Counted from the stretch's first letter, positions 22,262 to 34,419 are shown. The stretch is DNA of 64,000 nucleotides from Alnus glutinosa (GCF_958979055.1 NC_084894.1:439001-503000), one strand, 5' to 3'. The notes: generated by a model from the sequence alone, not told the origin. Program-made: numbers and translations.

Positions 22262-23042
22262 TCTTTTAAGTTAAAATTTGCTAAACCAAATATGAATAAT
22301 CTTATATATGTGCAATATCATGACATGTTTGGCTAGATTTGCTCTGCCCATTAATGTTCAACCCCCTGTCATATAAATATTTTAAACTTCCATCGTTGTC
22401 CTCTCTACAAATTAAGAGATCGACTCTCAACTAGCAAATAATATCAGAGAAAATTATGGTATCTCCTGCAGTGAGTGCATAAGATCATCAAATACAAGAA
22501 ATAATTAGATACACTTAACACCAACCCAATTTCGGAGCTAACTACATCAAAAACCTTCTATTTCCTGATGTGAACCCTACAACAGCTTCCTGCCTCTTCG
22601 GATTGACACATGCATCGTACATCCAAAATGATGCAACATAACACGTGCCAAATGCATCTCTAATTTATGTAATACAATGAAACCATCTACACGATCACAT
22701 GCAAGAGAAAAAAAGAAAAAAAAGGAACATGATTCAATAAACTGTTTATAGAGTAAATTTTATTTTACTTGCATATTTCTTCCCGAGAATTTTCAAATGG
22801 AAGACTCTCCAAGTTCAAAAGATCGAGTAATATCCGGTTGCAGTCACACCTCTGGAACAATTTCGAAACGCTTCACCCCAAAAGAAATCTCCATCCTGCA
22901 GAGACAACACTGCAACCCTACTGATTTCTCCAGCTTTTGGATCTGGTTGAGGAAAATCCAAGTCATCTGCATAAGAGCAAACACCCAAAAATCAGAAACC
23001 AAATTTTTTTTTTTAAAAAAAAAAAAAAAAAACAATGTGAGG
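22262..23042 (-). pseudogene. Truncated copy of the DTC carrier gene 3' end (unit 2)
   Basis: This is a second copy of the carrier 3' flank, UTR and complete last exon. It contains the reverse complement of the exon encoding MTWIFLNQIQKLEKS, the preceding acceptor, and some intron 5 sequence. It then stops near AACAATGTGAGG and gives way to unrelated DNA and the Copia LTR. Relative to the functional gene, part of the UTR (AAATTATCAAAACAAATGGT and neighbours) is deleted. It has no upstream exons, so it is non-functional. Confidence 0.85.
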
Positions 23043-23112
23043 AACTAGGTCACAGAGGCTCTTTTTAATCAAGTATTTTAAATGAATTGAAGTTGGTAGA
23101 GTTGAAGATTTT

Positions 23113-23875
23113 TGTTAGTGCACTACGAAAATATCTATCCCTCTTTGTGCAAATTAAATAGTCAATCTAGCTAGCACTAAAATATCAACTCACACAAGAA
23201 CAATGCAGAAAAATAAATCCAGCAACCACCACAAGCAAGACACCAAAATTTTTACGTGGAAAACCCTCCGGTGTGAAGGGAAAAACCACGGGACCTAGTC
23301 CAGTTAAAACTTCCACTATCAACAATAATGGGCTTACAAATTGTCTTCTCTAGAACAATATCTAGAGGTTATCACCACATCAAGAATACATGCATTCTTG
23401 GATTAAAACATAAATTCATCACTTCAAAAAGTGGATTACAACAAAACAAAGAAAGGTCTCACCAAGTGGGGATGAACAACCGAGCAACTGGAGAGGAAGT
23501 CCAACGATTGACACCAGCCAATGCGTAGCCCTCGTCGTCGCGAACAACATACTAAAATTTCATCAAGATCGGACCATAGATGACCCTCCAATTTCTGACG
23601 AAAATAGCTATGTTAGAAGCTCTATTTTTCTCCTCCCCTCACTGTTTTCTCGAGAGGCTTTTTCAAAAAACTCCCTTCCCCCTTCTCTGTAACTCAAGCT
23701 GAAAAATCAGCTTGCCTCATTTTCTTTTTCCTTTTTTTTTCTTTCTCTTGCTGGTCGCAAGTCAAGAGAGTCACGCACTGTGCGTGACTTCTCTTTTGCT
23801 GCAGAACAGAGGGCTGCTGCCCTCTGTTTTTCAGCACAGCTGGGTTGGTCCCCACATAGGAGGGACCACCCAACA
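23113..23875 (-). repeat. 3' LTR of the Copia element
   Basis: The borders are TG...CA on the minus strand (TGTTGGG and CTAACA), giving 763 bp. Inside is the stretch ACGTGGAAAACCCTCCGGTG, which I associate with LTRs of Tork-type Copia elements. The purine-rich tract abuts its 5' side. No partner LTR is present in the window. Confidence 0.7.
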
Positions 23876-23942
23876 AATCTCCTCCTCCCGACTAGGTGGG
23901 GGGCTCCACCAAGCCCGCTTTCTTTATGCAAATTTCAAGCTT

Positions 23943-26738
23943 TTACATAGGCAACGTTTTTGTCATCATATCTGAACCATTATCATCAGTATGGATTTTC
24001 TCAATCTGCAACAATTTCTCATCCAACGCATCACGAATCCAATGATACCTAACATCAATATGTTTGGATCTTGAGTGAAAGGTTGAATTCTTACTGAGGT
24101 GTATGTCACTCTGACTGTCACAGTAAAGCAAATACCTCTCTTGCTGTAGACCCAATTCTTGTAAGAACTTCTTCATCCATAACAGTTCTTTAGCAGCTTC
24201 TGTGATAGCAATGTACTCAGCCTCTGTAGTAGACAAAGCAACACATTTCTGCAATCTGGATTGCCATGACACTGCTCCCCCTGAATAAGTAATCAGGTAC
24301 CCTGAAGTAGACTTTCTGGAGTCAATATCACCGGCCATATCTGCATCTGTAAACCCATCAAGCACCTGTTTACCGTTACCGAAGCACAAGCATACCCTCG
24401 AAGTACCTCTGAGATACCTGAGAATCCATTTCACAGCTGCCCGATGTTCTTTGCCGGGATTAGAAAGGAACCGACTGACATCTCCAACAGCATGAGCGAT
24501 ATCAGGCCTCGTGCACACCATGGCATACATCAAGCTACCCACAGCTGAAGCATAAGGCACTTTCTTCATTTCTTCATTTTCTTTCTCACTTGTAGGACTT
24601 TGCTTTGAACTTAGCTTCAAATGACCTGCAAGTGGAGAGCTCACTGGTTTTGCCTTGCTCATGTTGAACCTGTTCAATACCTTCTCAATATAACTCTCTT
24701 GTGATAGCCACAATCTTCCATTTTTCCTACCACGAGAGATCTTCATACCAAGAATCTGTCTTGCGGGTCCCAAGTCCTTCATAGCAAAGGACTTGCTCAA
24801 CTCCTCCTTCAATCTGTCAATTTTGCTAGTGTCACGACCAACTATCAACATGTCGTCCATGTATAGCAAGAGAATAATAAATTCTCCATCTGAGAACTTT
24901 TTCACAAATACACAGTGATCAGAAGTAGTTTTGTCATACCCGTGCTCAACCATGAAGGAGTCAAATTTCTTGTACCACTGTCTCGGTGCTTGCTTGAGTC
25001 CGTACAAGCTCTTTTTCAACTGACACACTAGATGTTCCTTGCCTCTAGTTGTAAACCCCTCTGGTTGCTCCATATATATTTCCTCCTCCAAGTCACCATG
25101 AAGGAAAGCAGTCTTCACATTAAGCTGTTCAATCTTCAAATTCATATTGGCAGCCAAACCTAGAATAACTCTGATAGAAGATATCTTCACCACGGGTGAA
25201 ATTTTTTTTTCAAAGTCAATACCCTTCTTCTGACTAAACCCCTTCACAACCAGTCTTGCCTTGTACCTTGGTTGTGATCTGTTTGGTTCAATCTTGCATC
25301 TGAACACCCATTTATTCTTGAGTGCTCTTTTTCCCTTAGGCAGTTCCACCAAATCATATGTGTGGTTCTCATGCAAGGATTTCATCTCTTCTTGCATGGC
25401 TTTTTGCCACTCATTTTTCTGGTCATGTAACATAGCCTCCTGATAACTTTCTGGCTCTCCCCCATCAGAAAGTAACACATACTTATCAACTGAATATCTT
25501 CTGGAAGGTTGACGCTCTCTGGTAGATCTCCTCAACTGAATCTCAGTATATGGCTCTGAGAAAGCTTGCTCTAGGTGCTCTTCTGACTCCACATTATCAA
25601 CTGCGGATTCACCATCTCTACCAACTGTGTCAACGTGTTCTTCTTGTACATCTCTCATGTGTTCATCATGTGTCACACAAGGAGGAACAACTAGACCCAA
25701 ATCAACACATTCTTCACAGAGAGACTCTGGCTTTTTAATTAGTCTGTTCCATGTCTTCAACGGTTTGATCTTTAAAGAAAACAACATCTCTGCTCCTTAT
25801 GATTTTCTTAGAAACTGGATCCCAAAGTCTGTAACCAAACTCTTCATGTCCATAACCCAGAAAGATACACTGTTTAGCCTTGCTATCAAGCTTGGACCTC
25901 TCATCTCTAGGAACATGAACAAATGCCTTGCAGCCAAACACTCTCAAGTGCTCAAAAAAAACATCTTTCCCTGTCCACACCCTTTGAGGAAAGTCACAAT
26001 TCAAAGGAACTGACGGAGAAAGATTGATTAAGTCAACTGCGGTCTTCATTGCCTCACCCCAAAACGATTTAGGCAATTTTGCATGAGAGAGCATACACCT
26101 GATTCTTTCACAGATAGTTCTGTTCATTCTCTCTGCAACGCCATTATGCTGCGGAGTCTTGGGCACAGTTTTCTCAAGCCTAATGCCATGGCTTCTGCAG
26201 TACTCTTCAAACGGACCTCTGTATTCACCACCATTATCTGCTCGAACACATTTCAGCTGCTTCCCAGTTTCTCTTTCAACCTTCATGTGAAAGGCTTTGA
26301 ACACATCCAGCACCTGATCTTTAGTTTTCAAAGCAAAAACTCACACTTTTCTAGAGTGATCATCAATAAATGTCACATAATAAAGTGCACCACCAAGAGT
26401 TTTAGTGTTCATAGTGCAGACATCAGTTTGAACTAAATCAAGAATATTACTATTTCTTGATTGTGGGGATTTATGAAATGAATCTCTTCTTTGTTTTCCA
26501 ACAAGACAATGAATACAGGGCATTAGTGACGTACCTTTGATATTAGGTAGGAGCTGCTTCTTGGCAAGAACTTGAAGTCCATTCTCACTTATGTGACCAA
26601 GCCTCTTGTGCCATAGCTCAGTGGAAGTTTCATTCTCAACAACATTCACATCTCCCTTGACTAATTTTGTTTCAGTCTTGTATAGAGTGTTAATCTTCTT
26701 CCCCCTGGCTAAAATAAGAGAACCCTTGCAAAGTTGAC
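23943..26738 (-). pseudogene. Broken Copia pol (integrase, RT, RNase H)
   Basis: Three pieces of one polyprotein are visible. The first (to 26341) has the zinc motif region (LWHKRLGHIS, CIHCLVGKQ) and the first catalytic Asp of integrase (VQTDVCTM). It ends at an in-frame TGA at 26343-26341. The same frame resumes (RADNGGEYRGPFEEYC, QHNGVAERMNRT) until about 25735, where a frameshift occurs. The third piece (25787-23943) holds reverse transcriptase (LLLYMDDMLIVGRD) and RNase H (SRKSTSGYLITYSGGAVSWQ, ALSTTEAEYIA), ending SDMMTKTLPM. The 5' truncation, one nonsense codon and one frameshift make it non-autonomous. Confidence 0.88.
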
Positions 26739-28618
26739 AAACAAATCAATTTTTAGATATTTTTTCACATCAAAGTCTTTATATTTTCAACTAATAATTG
26801 ATTTCATTTTTCTTGTATATATGCAAATTGCATACTGCAAACTCTAATTGTATTTGACTTCTCATAAGTTTAAATATTATTGTTATCCTCCTAATCAAAA
26901 TATTTGTGCAGCCATCAACATAAATCAACCTTTAAAATTGTTGGAAATAGTTTTGGATTGTGTACAAAATTCTTATTGAAATAAAATAGCATCAATATGA
27001 AAATTAACAATTAAATAAATTATTGTTACATAAGTAATTGGTTGAAAATATTATTGTTGATACTAGACCATATTAATCTGAAATAATAATAAAAATAAAT
27101 ACAATACAAGATATTAAAATTAAAGTAATTAAAAATCTCACAATGCTATACAATCACACAAGAACGTTATCCTTAAAGATACGTTGATTTGTGCCTCCTG
27201 AGTATATAACTCCGTGTGATCAGATCTCTTGACATGCAACCTCATAGGATTTGATTATAGTGTCTATCTTTGTTAATTACATACTTCCAAAAACGAAGAC
27301 TAATAGAACAACCTCTTAATCAAAGTAGATAGAGGGCTTCAGAATAATTTTTCTTGTAAAAAAGTTAATAATATAACAAATAGTTTTTTTAACTTAAAAC
27401 AAATTCAATTTGAAATAAAATATATGCCGGAGAATATGTTGGAAGCCAAAGAAGAAGTGGGTTTACAAATGCATTTAGGAACTCAATATATAAGAAAAAA
27501 TGAGAATCAGATTTTTTTTTCTTTTGTTAAAGGCTATGACCAACGGTTAAAATCATTTGTTGACCAACGTTTAACTGAGCATCAGTTTTTTTTTTTCCTT
27601 TTCTTAAAGACCATGACCAAGTGAGCAACGGTTAAAATATTTGTTGACCAATGGTTAACAACTTTAAGACTCATGAACTGATGAACATGTGTTAAAGACA
27701 AAGCGAAGAAAACAGGCGAAACAAAATTGTCTTAAAGAAACAGTCATCAACCGAAGAAAAAATAAATAAAAAATCAATGGGTTAGGCTAATGGCTCAAGG
27801 CAGGGCGGTTCAATGTATTTAGGGGCCTTAAAAAATAATTTAAGTAAAATATATATATATATATATATATATATTATTATTATATTAATTAAACACTAAG
27901 ATTTCACGACTTTTAAGTTTAGCGCTAAGAATTTTCAAGTCATTAGTTACTTCATTATCTAGTTGCATTCTATTAGGTTTTGAATTAAACAACTTGTAAA
28001 CAAAAACAAAATATTCTATCTAAATCTTTTGAATAGACTAGTCATTTTCTATTAAGTTTCTATTTGATAAGTTACCATGGGCTTATTATATTGGGGCCTT
28101 ATTAAATTAAGTCCTTTTTTAAATTACTTATTTAGAGGCCTTAAGTTTTATGAATGTTTTTTTGGACCATACTAAAAAAATTTTGGGCCTTAAATTTTAA
28201 AAAAAAAATTGGGCCTAAATTTTTTTTTCTTTTTGGGCCTTATCAAATCCGGGGCCTAGGCGAGTGCCTAACTCGCCTAGGCTTTGAGCCGGCCCCGGCT
28301 CAAGGTCAAAAACGTGTAGAAACCGCAATTCTTTTTAATGACCAACGGTCATAAGTGATGTAACAGATTTTTTCTTCCTTGGCTTCAGTTTGTGTTTGTT
28401 TCTTATCAAAGCATCTATAAAAATTAAAAAAATAATAATAATAAAAAAAGAGTAAAAAAGCAACGTCTAATTTACAAGGCCGCGTCTTCTGCAAAATTTC
28501 CTCATGTTGAAAACGTTTCCACAACACGGAAAGCCGAGGTGTTGGGGAAATTAAAAAAGGTCTCTTGGTCTTCTTCCTGTTCTCGATCTGCGTCTGCAAA
28601 TTAACTTGTAAGTCTCCG
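26739..28618. repeat. Duplicated TNL upstream flank (unit 3)
   Basis: The first 200 bases are unassigned. From about 26945 the sequence is homologous to 14300-15738 upstream of the second TNL, with shared AT-rich strings and TTGTTAAAG-type blocks. It is interrupted by a 497-bp hAT-like insertion at 27801-28297. The last 150 bases, sharing AAAAAGCAACGTCTAATTTAC with unit 2, are the likely promoter and leader of the third TNL. Confidence 0.6.
27801..28297. mobile_element. Non-autonomous hAT-like element with 8-bp target duplication
   Basis: The element starts CAGGGCGGTTC and ends GAGCCGGCCCCG, imperfect inverted termini of the CAGGGCCGGCTC type. GCTCAAGG flanks both ends (27793-27800 and 28298-28305), an 8-bp duplication as expected of hAT elements. 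Inside are repeated GGGCCTTA motifs and a (TA)n tract at 27849-27873, but no transposase. Its ends resemble the right end of the hAT fragment in the intron of TNL unit 2, so the two may be related. Confidence 0.75.
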
Positions 28619-31600
28619 ATGGCGTCCACGAGCGGTCGAAGAACCTCTTCAACACCTCCATGGAAACCTCGATGGATACACGATGTTTTCCTCAGCTTCC
28701 GCGGCACAGACACTCGCACGAGATTTACGGACCATTTACATGCTGCTTTGATACAGAGAGGCATTATCGTCTTTAGAGACGATGAAAAACTCGAGCTAGG
28801 AAACGATATTTCTGAAGAGCTCTTGAAAGCAATAGAAGAATCCATGTGTGCGGTCGTTGTTATCTCAGAAAACTATGCTTTCTCTAAATGGTGCCTGATT
28901 GAACTTGCAAAGATTGTCGAATGCAGGAAACAGACAGGGCTGAAAGTTATTCCCGTTTTCTACCATGTGCGTCCCACTGACGTCCGATACCAGAGAGGCA
29001 GTTTTGCTAATGCTTTTCTTCGGCATGTACGGGACCCCAAGGTTGACGAAGAGAAGATCATAACGTGGAAAACTGCTTTGACTGAAGTGGCCAACACCTC
29101 CGGATGTTATATCGATGATAATCGGTAATTAGTCTTTTCTTCTTTCACCGAGATCATATTTATAGATGAGTTGGAAACTTAATTATCAGTTTTGTTCCAA
29201 CTAGCTAGTATCATCATCTGATCATCATAATCTGCAACGTACACTAAACCCCAACTAGTATACCTAAATTAGCCGAATGATGAGTGAGGCAAATCAAATC
29301 TCAGCTACGATGCGAAATTATAAACTTAAAATATTTTCCCTTTCTTTATGACTGTCACTGTCTCATTAAAATTATTATCCCATCTTCTTTGCAGTTACGA
29401 GTCAAAAATTGTCGAAGAAATCGTTGAAAGCATATATTATGAATTGCCTCGTAGCGTTTCACGTGTTTCCGAGGGTGATCTTGTTGGAATTGAATCTCGT
29501 GTGGAGGAAGTTATGAAGTTACTCGATATTGGGGAGGGTGATGTTCGCTTTATAGGGATTCATGGGATGGGTGGGGTGGGTAAGACCACACTGGCAAACG
29601 TCATTTATGATATGGTTTCTCCTCAATTTGAAGTTAGATGCTTTCTTGCTTGTAAAGAAGAAGATTCATCCGGAACTAATAGTACTAGAATTAATCGTCC
29701 TCTGAATGCTTTACGAAACCAGCTTATTTCTGAGATCCTCAAGAAAAAAGAAATAAAAATGTTGGATGATCGTGATCAAATCTCTGTGATAAGAAGAAGA
29801 CTAAGTAACCAAAAGGTTTTTCTTGTTCTTGATGATGTGGATACACAACAAATACAAGCAGTCGCATGGAACCCTAATTTGTTTGGTCGGGGGAGTAGAA
29901 TCATTTTAACAAGCAGAGATGTTCATTTGTTGAATAGGCATGCGACTGCTATCTATGAGGTGAAGATGTTGAATGATTATGAAGCTTTGCAGCTCTTCAG
30001 TTTGAATGCATTCAAACAACGACCCTATCCTGTAGAAAATTATAAGAATCTGTCTTGGAAATTTGTGACTTATGCTCAAGGTCTTCCTTTAGCTCTTATA
30101 GTTTTGGGTAGCTACTTGCGTGATAGAACACCAGATGAATGGAAAAGTTTCTTGGATCAAATACAAGTACGGCCTATGGAAAAAATCATAGATCAGTTAC
30201 GAATCAGTTTTGATGAACTGGACTTTTTTGGACGAGAATTATTTTTAGATATTGCGTGTTTCTTCCAAGGATCAGACTTAGTTAGCATACTACATAAACT
30301 AGAAAGTTTTGGTTACTTTCCAAACTCCACTATCCCCAATCTTAGGGACAAATCTCTTCTAGACATCTCAAGGGGCAGATTGGTGATGCATGGTTTGATA
30401 GAAAAAATGGGTCAGCAAATAGTTGAACATGAAGACCAACAGAGTCCTGGTAACCGCAGTAGATTGTGGCATTGGAGGGATGTCCTTTCCGTATTGAAGA
30501 ATAATATGGTAAGTGGATTAGAATAGATATATGAACATAAAGTAGAATAATTTCATATATACAAATTAATTCTTATAATTATTTGTCAAGTATTTTCCAC
30601 TAGACTACTAATCTGATTGTTCTTGGGAATAGGGAACTCAACGAGTTCTAGCCATGGCCCTCGACTTCCCTAATAGGAAAAAGGAGCGATTGAGACTGGA
30701 TGCCTTCTCAAACATGAAAAGATTGAGAATGCTTAAGATTGGAAACATTGGTTGTGTAGAAAATGTTTCTGAACTTTATGATAAGTTAAGCACTCTGGTA
30801 TGGCGTGGAAAACTTTCAACATTCGTGCTATCAGATGAATTACGCATTTTGGAATGGTGTGGATGTCCTTTAAAATCCTTGCCGTATCCTCTAAAATCAT
30901 TGCCGACCGGTTCTGAACCAGACAAGCTTGTTGAACTCAGTATGCCTTTTAGCCGTATCGAAAAATTGTGGAAAGGAGTTAAGGTAAGATTTTTTGCTTA
31001 TGCAAATGTGCATTAATATTCTTATTTGTCTTCCGCTTAATTTCTAAATAATTTCATTAGCGCTTAATTGATTTTATCCAATGATTTATTGGCTTATAAT
31101 AGAGTTTGGAGGATTTGAAAATCATTGACCTGCGTGGGTCTCAAAACTTGATCGAGATACCAGATTTCACCGGAGTCCCAAGTCTTGAGAGACTAGAGCT
31201 TGAAGGTTGTACAAGTTTGTCCAAGGTCCATTCATCTATTGGATTTCTTAAATGTCTTAAACGATTGAATTTACGAAATTGCAAACGTCTTAAAAGCCTT
31301 CCAGACTTGATCAACTTGGAATCTCTCGAGTTTTTTGATCTATCTGGTTGCTCAAGACTCGAGGCGTTTCCAGCTATCCTAGGAAATATGACGTCTTTGT
31401 GGATGCTTAAATTGGACGGGACTGCTATAGAACAATTACCGTTATCATTTGAGCGTTTATCTGGTCTTGAAATTCTGAGTTTAGAAAACTGCAAAAACCT
31501 TTCATTTTTTCCCGGTGACATTTCCTGTTTATCCTCACTTGAGGTTGTAAACCTGAGCGGGAATGAGTTTGCGAGAATACCAGATAGCATTTGTCAGCTT

Positions 31601-32475
31601 TCCAATCTTGAATCACTTTACTTGAGAAATTGTATCAGGCTTCAAGCATTGCCAAAGCTTCCATTGAGTTTAACATACTTGTACGTTGAGAATTGTCCAT
31701 TGCTGGAGATGTTTTCGGACCAAATATACACGAGGGCTTTAAGTGATATATTGGTGACCACCGATTGCTCCATAGCAGCATTGTATATTGATTATGATGG
31801 TGGCAGTCCCTGCAATATTTTACAATTGGATCTACGAACACATTTACAGAAAGAAGGCTATTGGGTGAGTCTCTTTCTCTCATTTTTACACAAAAAGTTC
31901 TTTTTTTTTTTAACACAAAAAATCTCATCTTTTTTTTTTTTCACTCTCTCTTACAGAGAAGCTTTTTTGGTACCAAGGTAATATGTGGGTCGTGGTTGGG
32001 GCCTGGAATCCCAAAGTGGTTCAACAATAAAAGTGGTAGTTCCTCTGTAAAACTTGAGATGCATCCAGATTTGAATGATAACAGGGAGTGGAAGGGATGT
32101 GCTGTGTTTGTTGTTTATGAAGTCCATGAGAGCACTGATCCTACTCTTTATCACTTTGTTTTTCATTTTGAGACCGACGAAGGGCGTCTACATATACCCT
32201 TTGTCCTTCCCGTCCCTAAATTCCCATCTGTTGGGCCAACTGGATTCTGGGTGTATATACCAGCTAAATGGTTTTTGGAACAGTCGAAGAAATTAGATGG
32301 ATGGAGCTACATTGAGGCTTTAATTTTGACCGACAGCTCGGCTGTGGAGGTGAAAGAGTGTGGGATGCGTGTTGTATGCAGTCAGCATGATGCTTCGGAA
32401 TTCTACAAAGCTTTGAATATTATTGCTCATGGTTTGGATTTAGAGACTTATCACCCTCCTTTATATCGTTTATAA
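28619..32475 (+). CDS. TIR-NBS-LRR resistance protein, unit 3 (five exons, 1083 aa)
   Basis: A complete TNL immune receptor. Exons: 28619-29124, 29395-30508, 30633-30983, 31103-31864, 31957-32475, all with GT/AG borders and matching phases. The TIR domain has [16 protein letters not shown] and Glu95 in [15 protein letters not shown] has P-loop GMGGVGKTT at 226-234, kinase-2 [44 protein letters not shown] and [10 protein letters not shown], with Gly502 where MHD normally has Asp. About ten LRRs follow, then the C-JID exon ([24 protein letters not shown]). Compared with unit 2, exon 3 has an extra six residues from an internal 18-bp duplication ([14 protein letters not shown]). Exons 4-5 and the 3' flank are nearly identical to unit 2, whereas exons 1-2 differ more. 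Intron 1 is short and free of transposon sequence, unlike unit 2. Confidence 0.92.
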
Positions 32476-33154
32476 TTGAGGAACATTCATGGTATGGAAG
32501 CTCGTAAAGTCATCCTCTGAAGTTTCTGGTAAGTCATCCCCTTAATTCCCTCTACTCTTCTGTCACATTTCTTTTTAAAGGAGCTTCATATATAATTTCT
32601 TCTTTAATTTTTGTATTTGCTCTTTGAGGAAACTTTGGTCAAGAGAAAACTTGCATGTATATGTGCATAGATCGCAATGGCACTATAGCGCTGATGGAGT
32701 GAGTTAATTGGTTTTTTCCTACCTCCAATTTTTACACTCATTTTCCGGTTAATGTGCAGTTGAGTTTAAAGATTTTTATGGAAGAAACATGAATTTGCTC
32801 TAACTTAATTTTTTTTAGTAGAATAGTTAGATGTGGCCAATTGTCAAGGACAACCCCCCTTTGGTTGGAGTAATAACCCTAATAAAATGATTTTTCCCTT
32901 GATCTTGAAATGAATAATGCTATAAGTGGCCAATTCGAAGCAAGAACATATGAATTGAATCTTGCACTAGCGCCGGCCACTATAAAGCCGGCGCTAGTGA
33001 ATTTGTTTAATTATTTTCTCCCTCCAATTTTTACACTCGTTTCCTACTAAAAGTGCGGTTATTTAGGTCAAGGATTTGTATGGAAACAATTTGCTGAATA
33101 TTTATTCTATTTTTAATTCCTATCGGCATTGAAACACATTTGACCAACCTGGAG
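32476..33154. other. TNL unit 3 3' flank with small insertion
   Basis: The first 375 bases match the unit 2 flank almost exactly. A block at about 32867-33000, absent from unit 2, contains the palindrome TAGCGCCGGC...GCCGGCGCTA (32968-32999), a hairpin that may be part of a small insertion. No gene is present. Confidence 0.55.
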
Positions 33155-33222
33155 TATGAGTATACAAATGGAGCAGTTAAAATCGCTAACCGCTTTCGAA
33201 AGCGGTTATAAATTACTAACCG

Positions 33223-33260
<38 letters not shown>

Positions 33261-34329
33261 GTAGAAGGTAATTGTTTGCACACAAAATTGGATAAGTGAG
33301 TCAAAAAAAAATTGGATAAGGAATACTCCAATTGACATTCGAGAGTTTGAGGAATTTGTGGAAAAATAAGATAAAGAAGGTTAATGCTTGTAAATTAGTC
33401 GAAACTTTTCATTTGTGCAATTATTTATGAAACTTATTTTTCAATTAACCAAAGCTTCTTTTTTTGTAGATGACGCTCAATATTGGACTTTATCTAGAAG
33501 TATATTAGTAATGAAGGTGATTGTAATGTTTTGGTTTTGGATTTGTATTTGGTTATTTGGATTTGTATTTTTTTTATAAAAAAAAAATAGATATTTTGGA
33601 TTTGCATTTAGATTTGTTAATTTTGTACCAAAAGGTAGAAGGTCCAAAAATGGGTTAAATACCCTATATTGGTACATGAGTTATATGCTTTTTTAAATTT
33701 AGTACTTGAATTTTCGTTTGTTTCGTAAGTGGTACCTAAGTTAGGGGTAAAAATCTGTTTGGTACCTCTATTACATTTTCTGTCCAAATATTAACAGTCC
33801 GCCACATGTCAACCGCTAAGATTGACACGTGGCACTATATAAAAAAATTAAAATAATAATTTTTTTGTTTTTTTTTAAAAAAATGATGGGTTTTGGCCCT
33901 TGGGGGTGGCCGCACCCTCCCTGTTTCTTTTTATATAATGCACATGTCAACCTCAGCGGTTGACACGTGGCGAGCTGTTAATATTTGAACGGAAAATGTA
34001 ATAGAGGTACCAAACGAGTTTTTACTCCTAACTGAAGTACGAGTACCACCTATGAAACAAATGAAAACTTAAGTACGAAATTTAAAAAAGTCAAAAACTC
34101 AAGTACCAATAGGGTATTTAACCCTCCAAAAATTATTAAATTCTTTTTGAAAAAATTAAAACCTGCACCAAAACCGGTCCAAAGCCCAAATTAAAAAGCG
34201 GTTTTAAAATCGACGGTTATAAACATAATAACTGCTAACCAGCAGTTATTATAACCGCATAGACGGAAGCGGTTGCGGTTAGCGATTTTAGTCAATAACC
34301 ACTAACCATAATCGCATGTACACCCTTAA
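33155..34329. mobile_element. hAT-like MITE interrupted by a nested element
   Basis: The left part (TATACAAATGGAGCAG with CGGTTA/TAACCG motifs and a (TA)n tract) and the right part (AAGCGGTTTTAAAATCGACG to ATGTACACCCTTA) together resemble the element at 5874-6302. The middle is occupied by a separate 473-bp Mutator-like insertion. Unit 2 has an uninterrupted empty site here (GACCAGCTGGAAGTGCCCCAAG at about 20813), which shows that the block was inserted. The target duplication is not clear. Confidence 0.65.
33652..34124. mobile_element. Mutator-like MITE with 9-bp target duplication
   Basis: A 473-bp element begins GGGTTAAATACCCTAT and ends ATAGGGTATTTAACCC. Its inverted arms are nearly 200 bp long and carry GGTACCTCTATTACATTTTC and TGACACGTGGC motifs in mirror order. 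TCCAAAAAT flanks it on both sides (33643-33651 and 34125-34133). Long terminal inverted repeats with a 9-bp target duplication are characteristic of Mutator-like elements. No transposase is encoded. It is nested inside a hAT-like MITE. Confidence 0.9.
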
Positions 34330-34419
34330 CTAGTAGTAGCCCAAGAGATGATCAATGAAGTTGGCTCAAAATTTGGTCTTCTTTTCTTAACATGCTTGAA
34401 TTTGAATGCATTTAGTTTT

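Larger units (their letters stand above)
23113..26738 (-). mobile_element. 5'-truncated Ty1/Copia retrotransposon (Tork/Tnt1-like)
   Basis: This minus-strand Copia element retains, in order, part of the GAG-pre-integrase domain, integrase, reverse transcriptase, RNase H and one LTR. The gag and protease regions and the 5' LTR are missing; homology stops at about 26738. The LTR at 23113-23875 begins TGTTGGG and ends CTAACA on the minus strand, and a GGGAGGAGGAGA purine tract lies beside it. It sits between TNL units 2 and 3. Target duplications cannot be seen because the left end of the element is lost. Confidence 0.85.

Noticed and set aside
28306-28845. 179-codon minus-strand frame over the third TNL TIR exon, with a similar one at 15672-15968
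   Set aside because: Antisense of a well-supported TIR exon; similarity between copies only reflects the TNL duplication.
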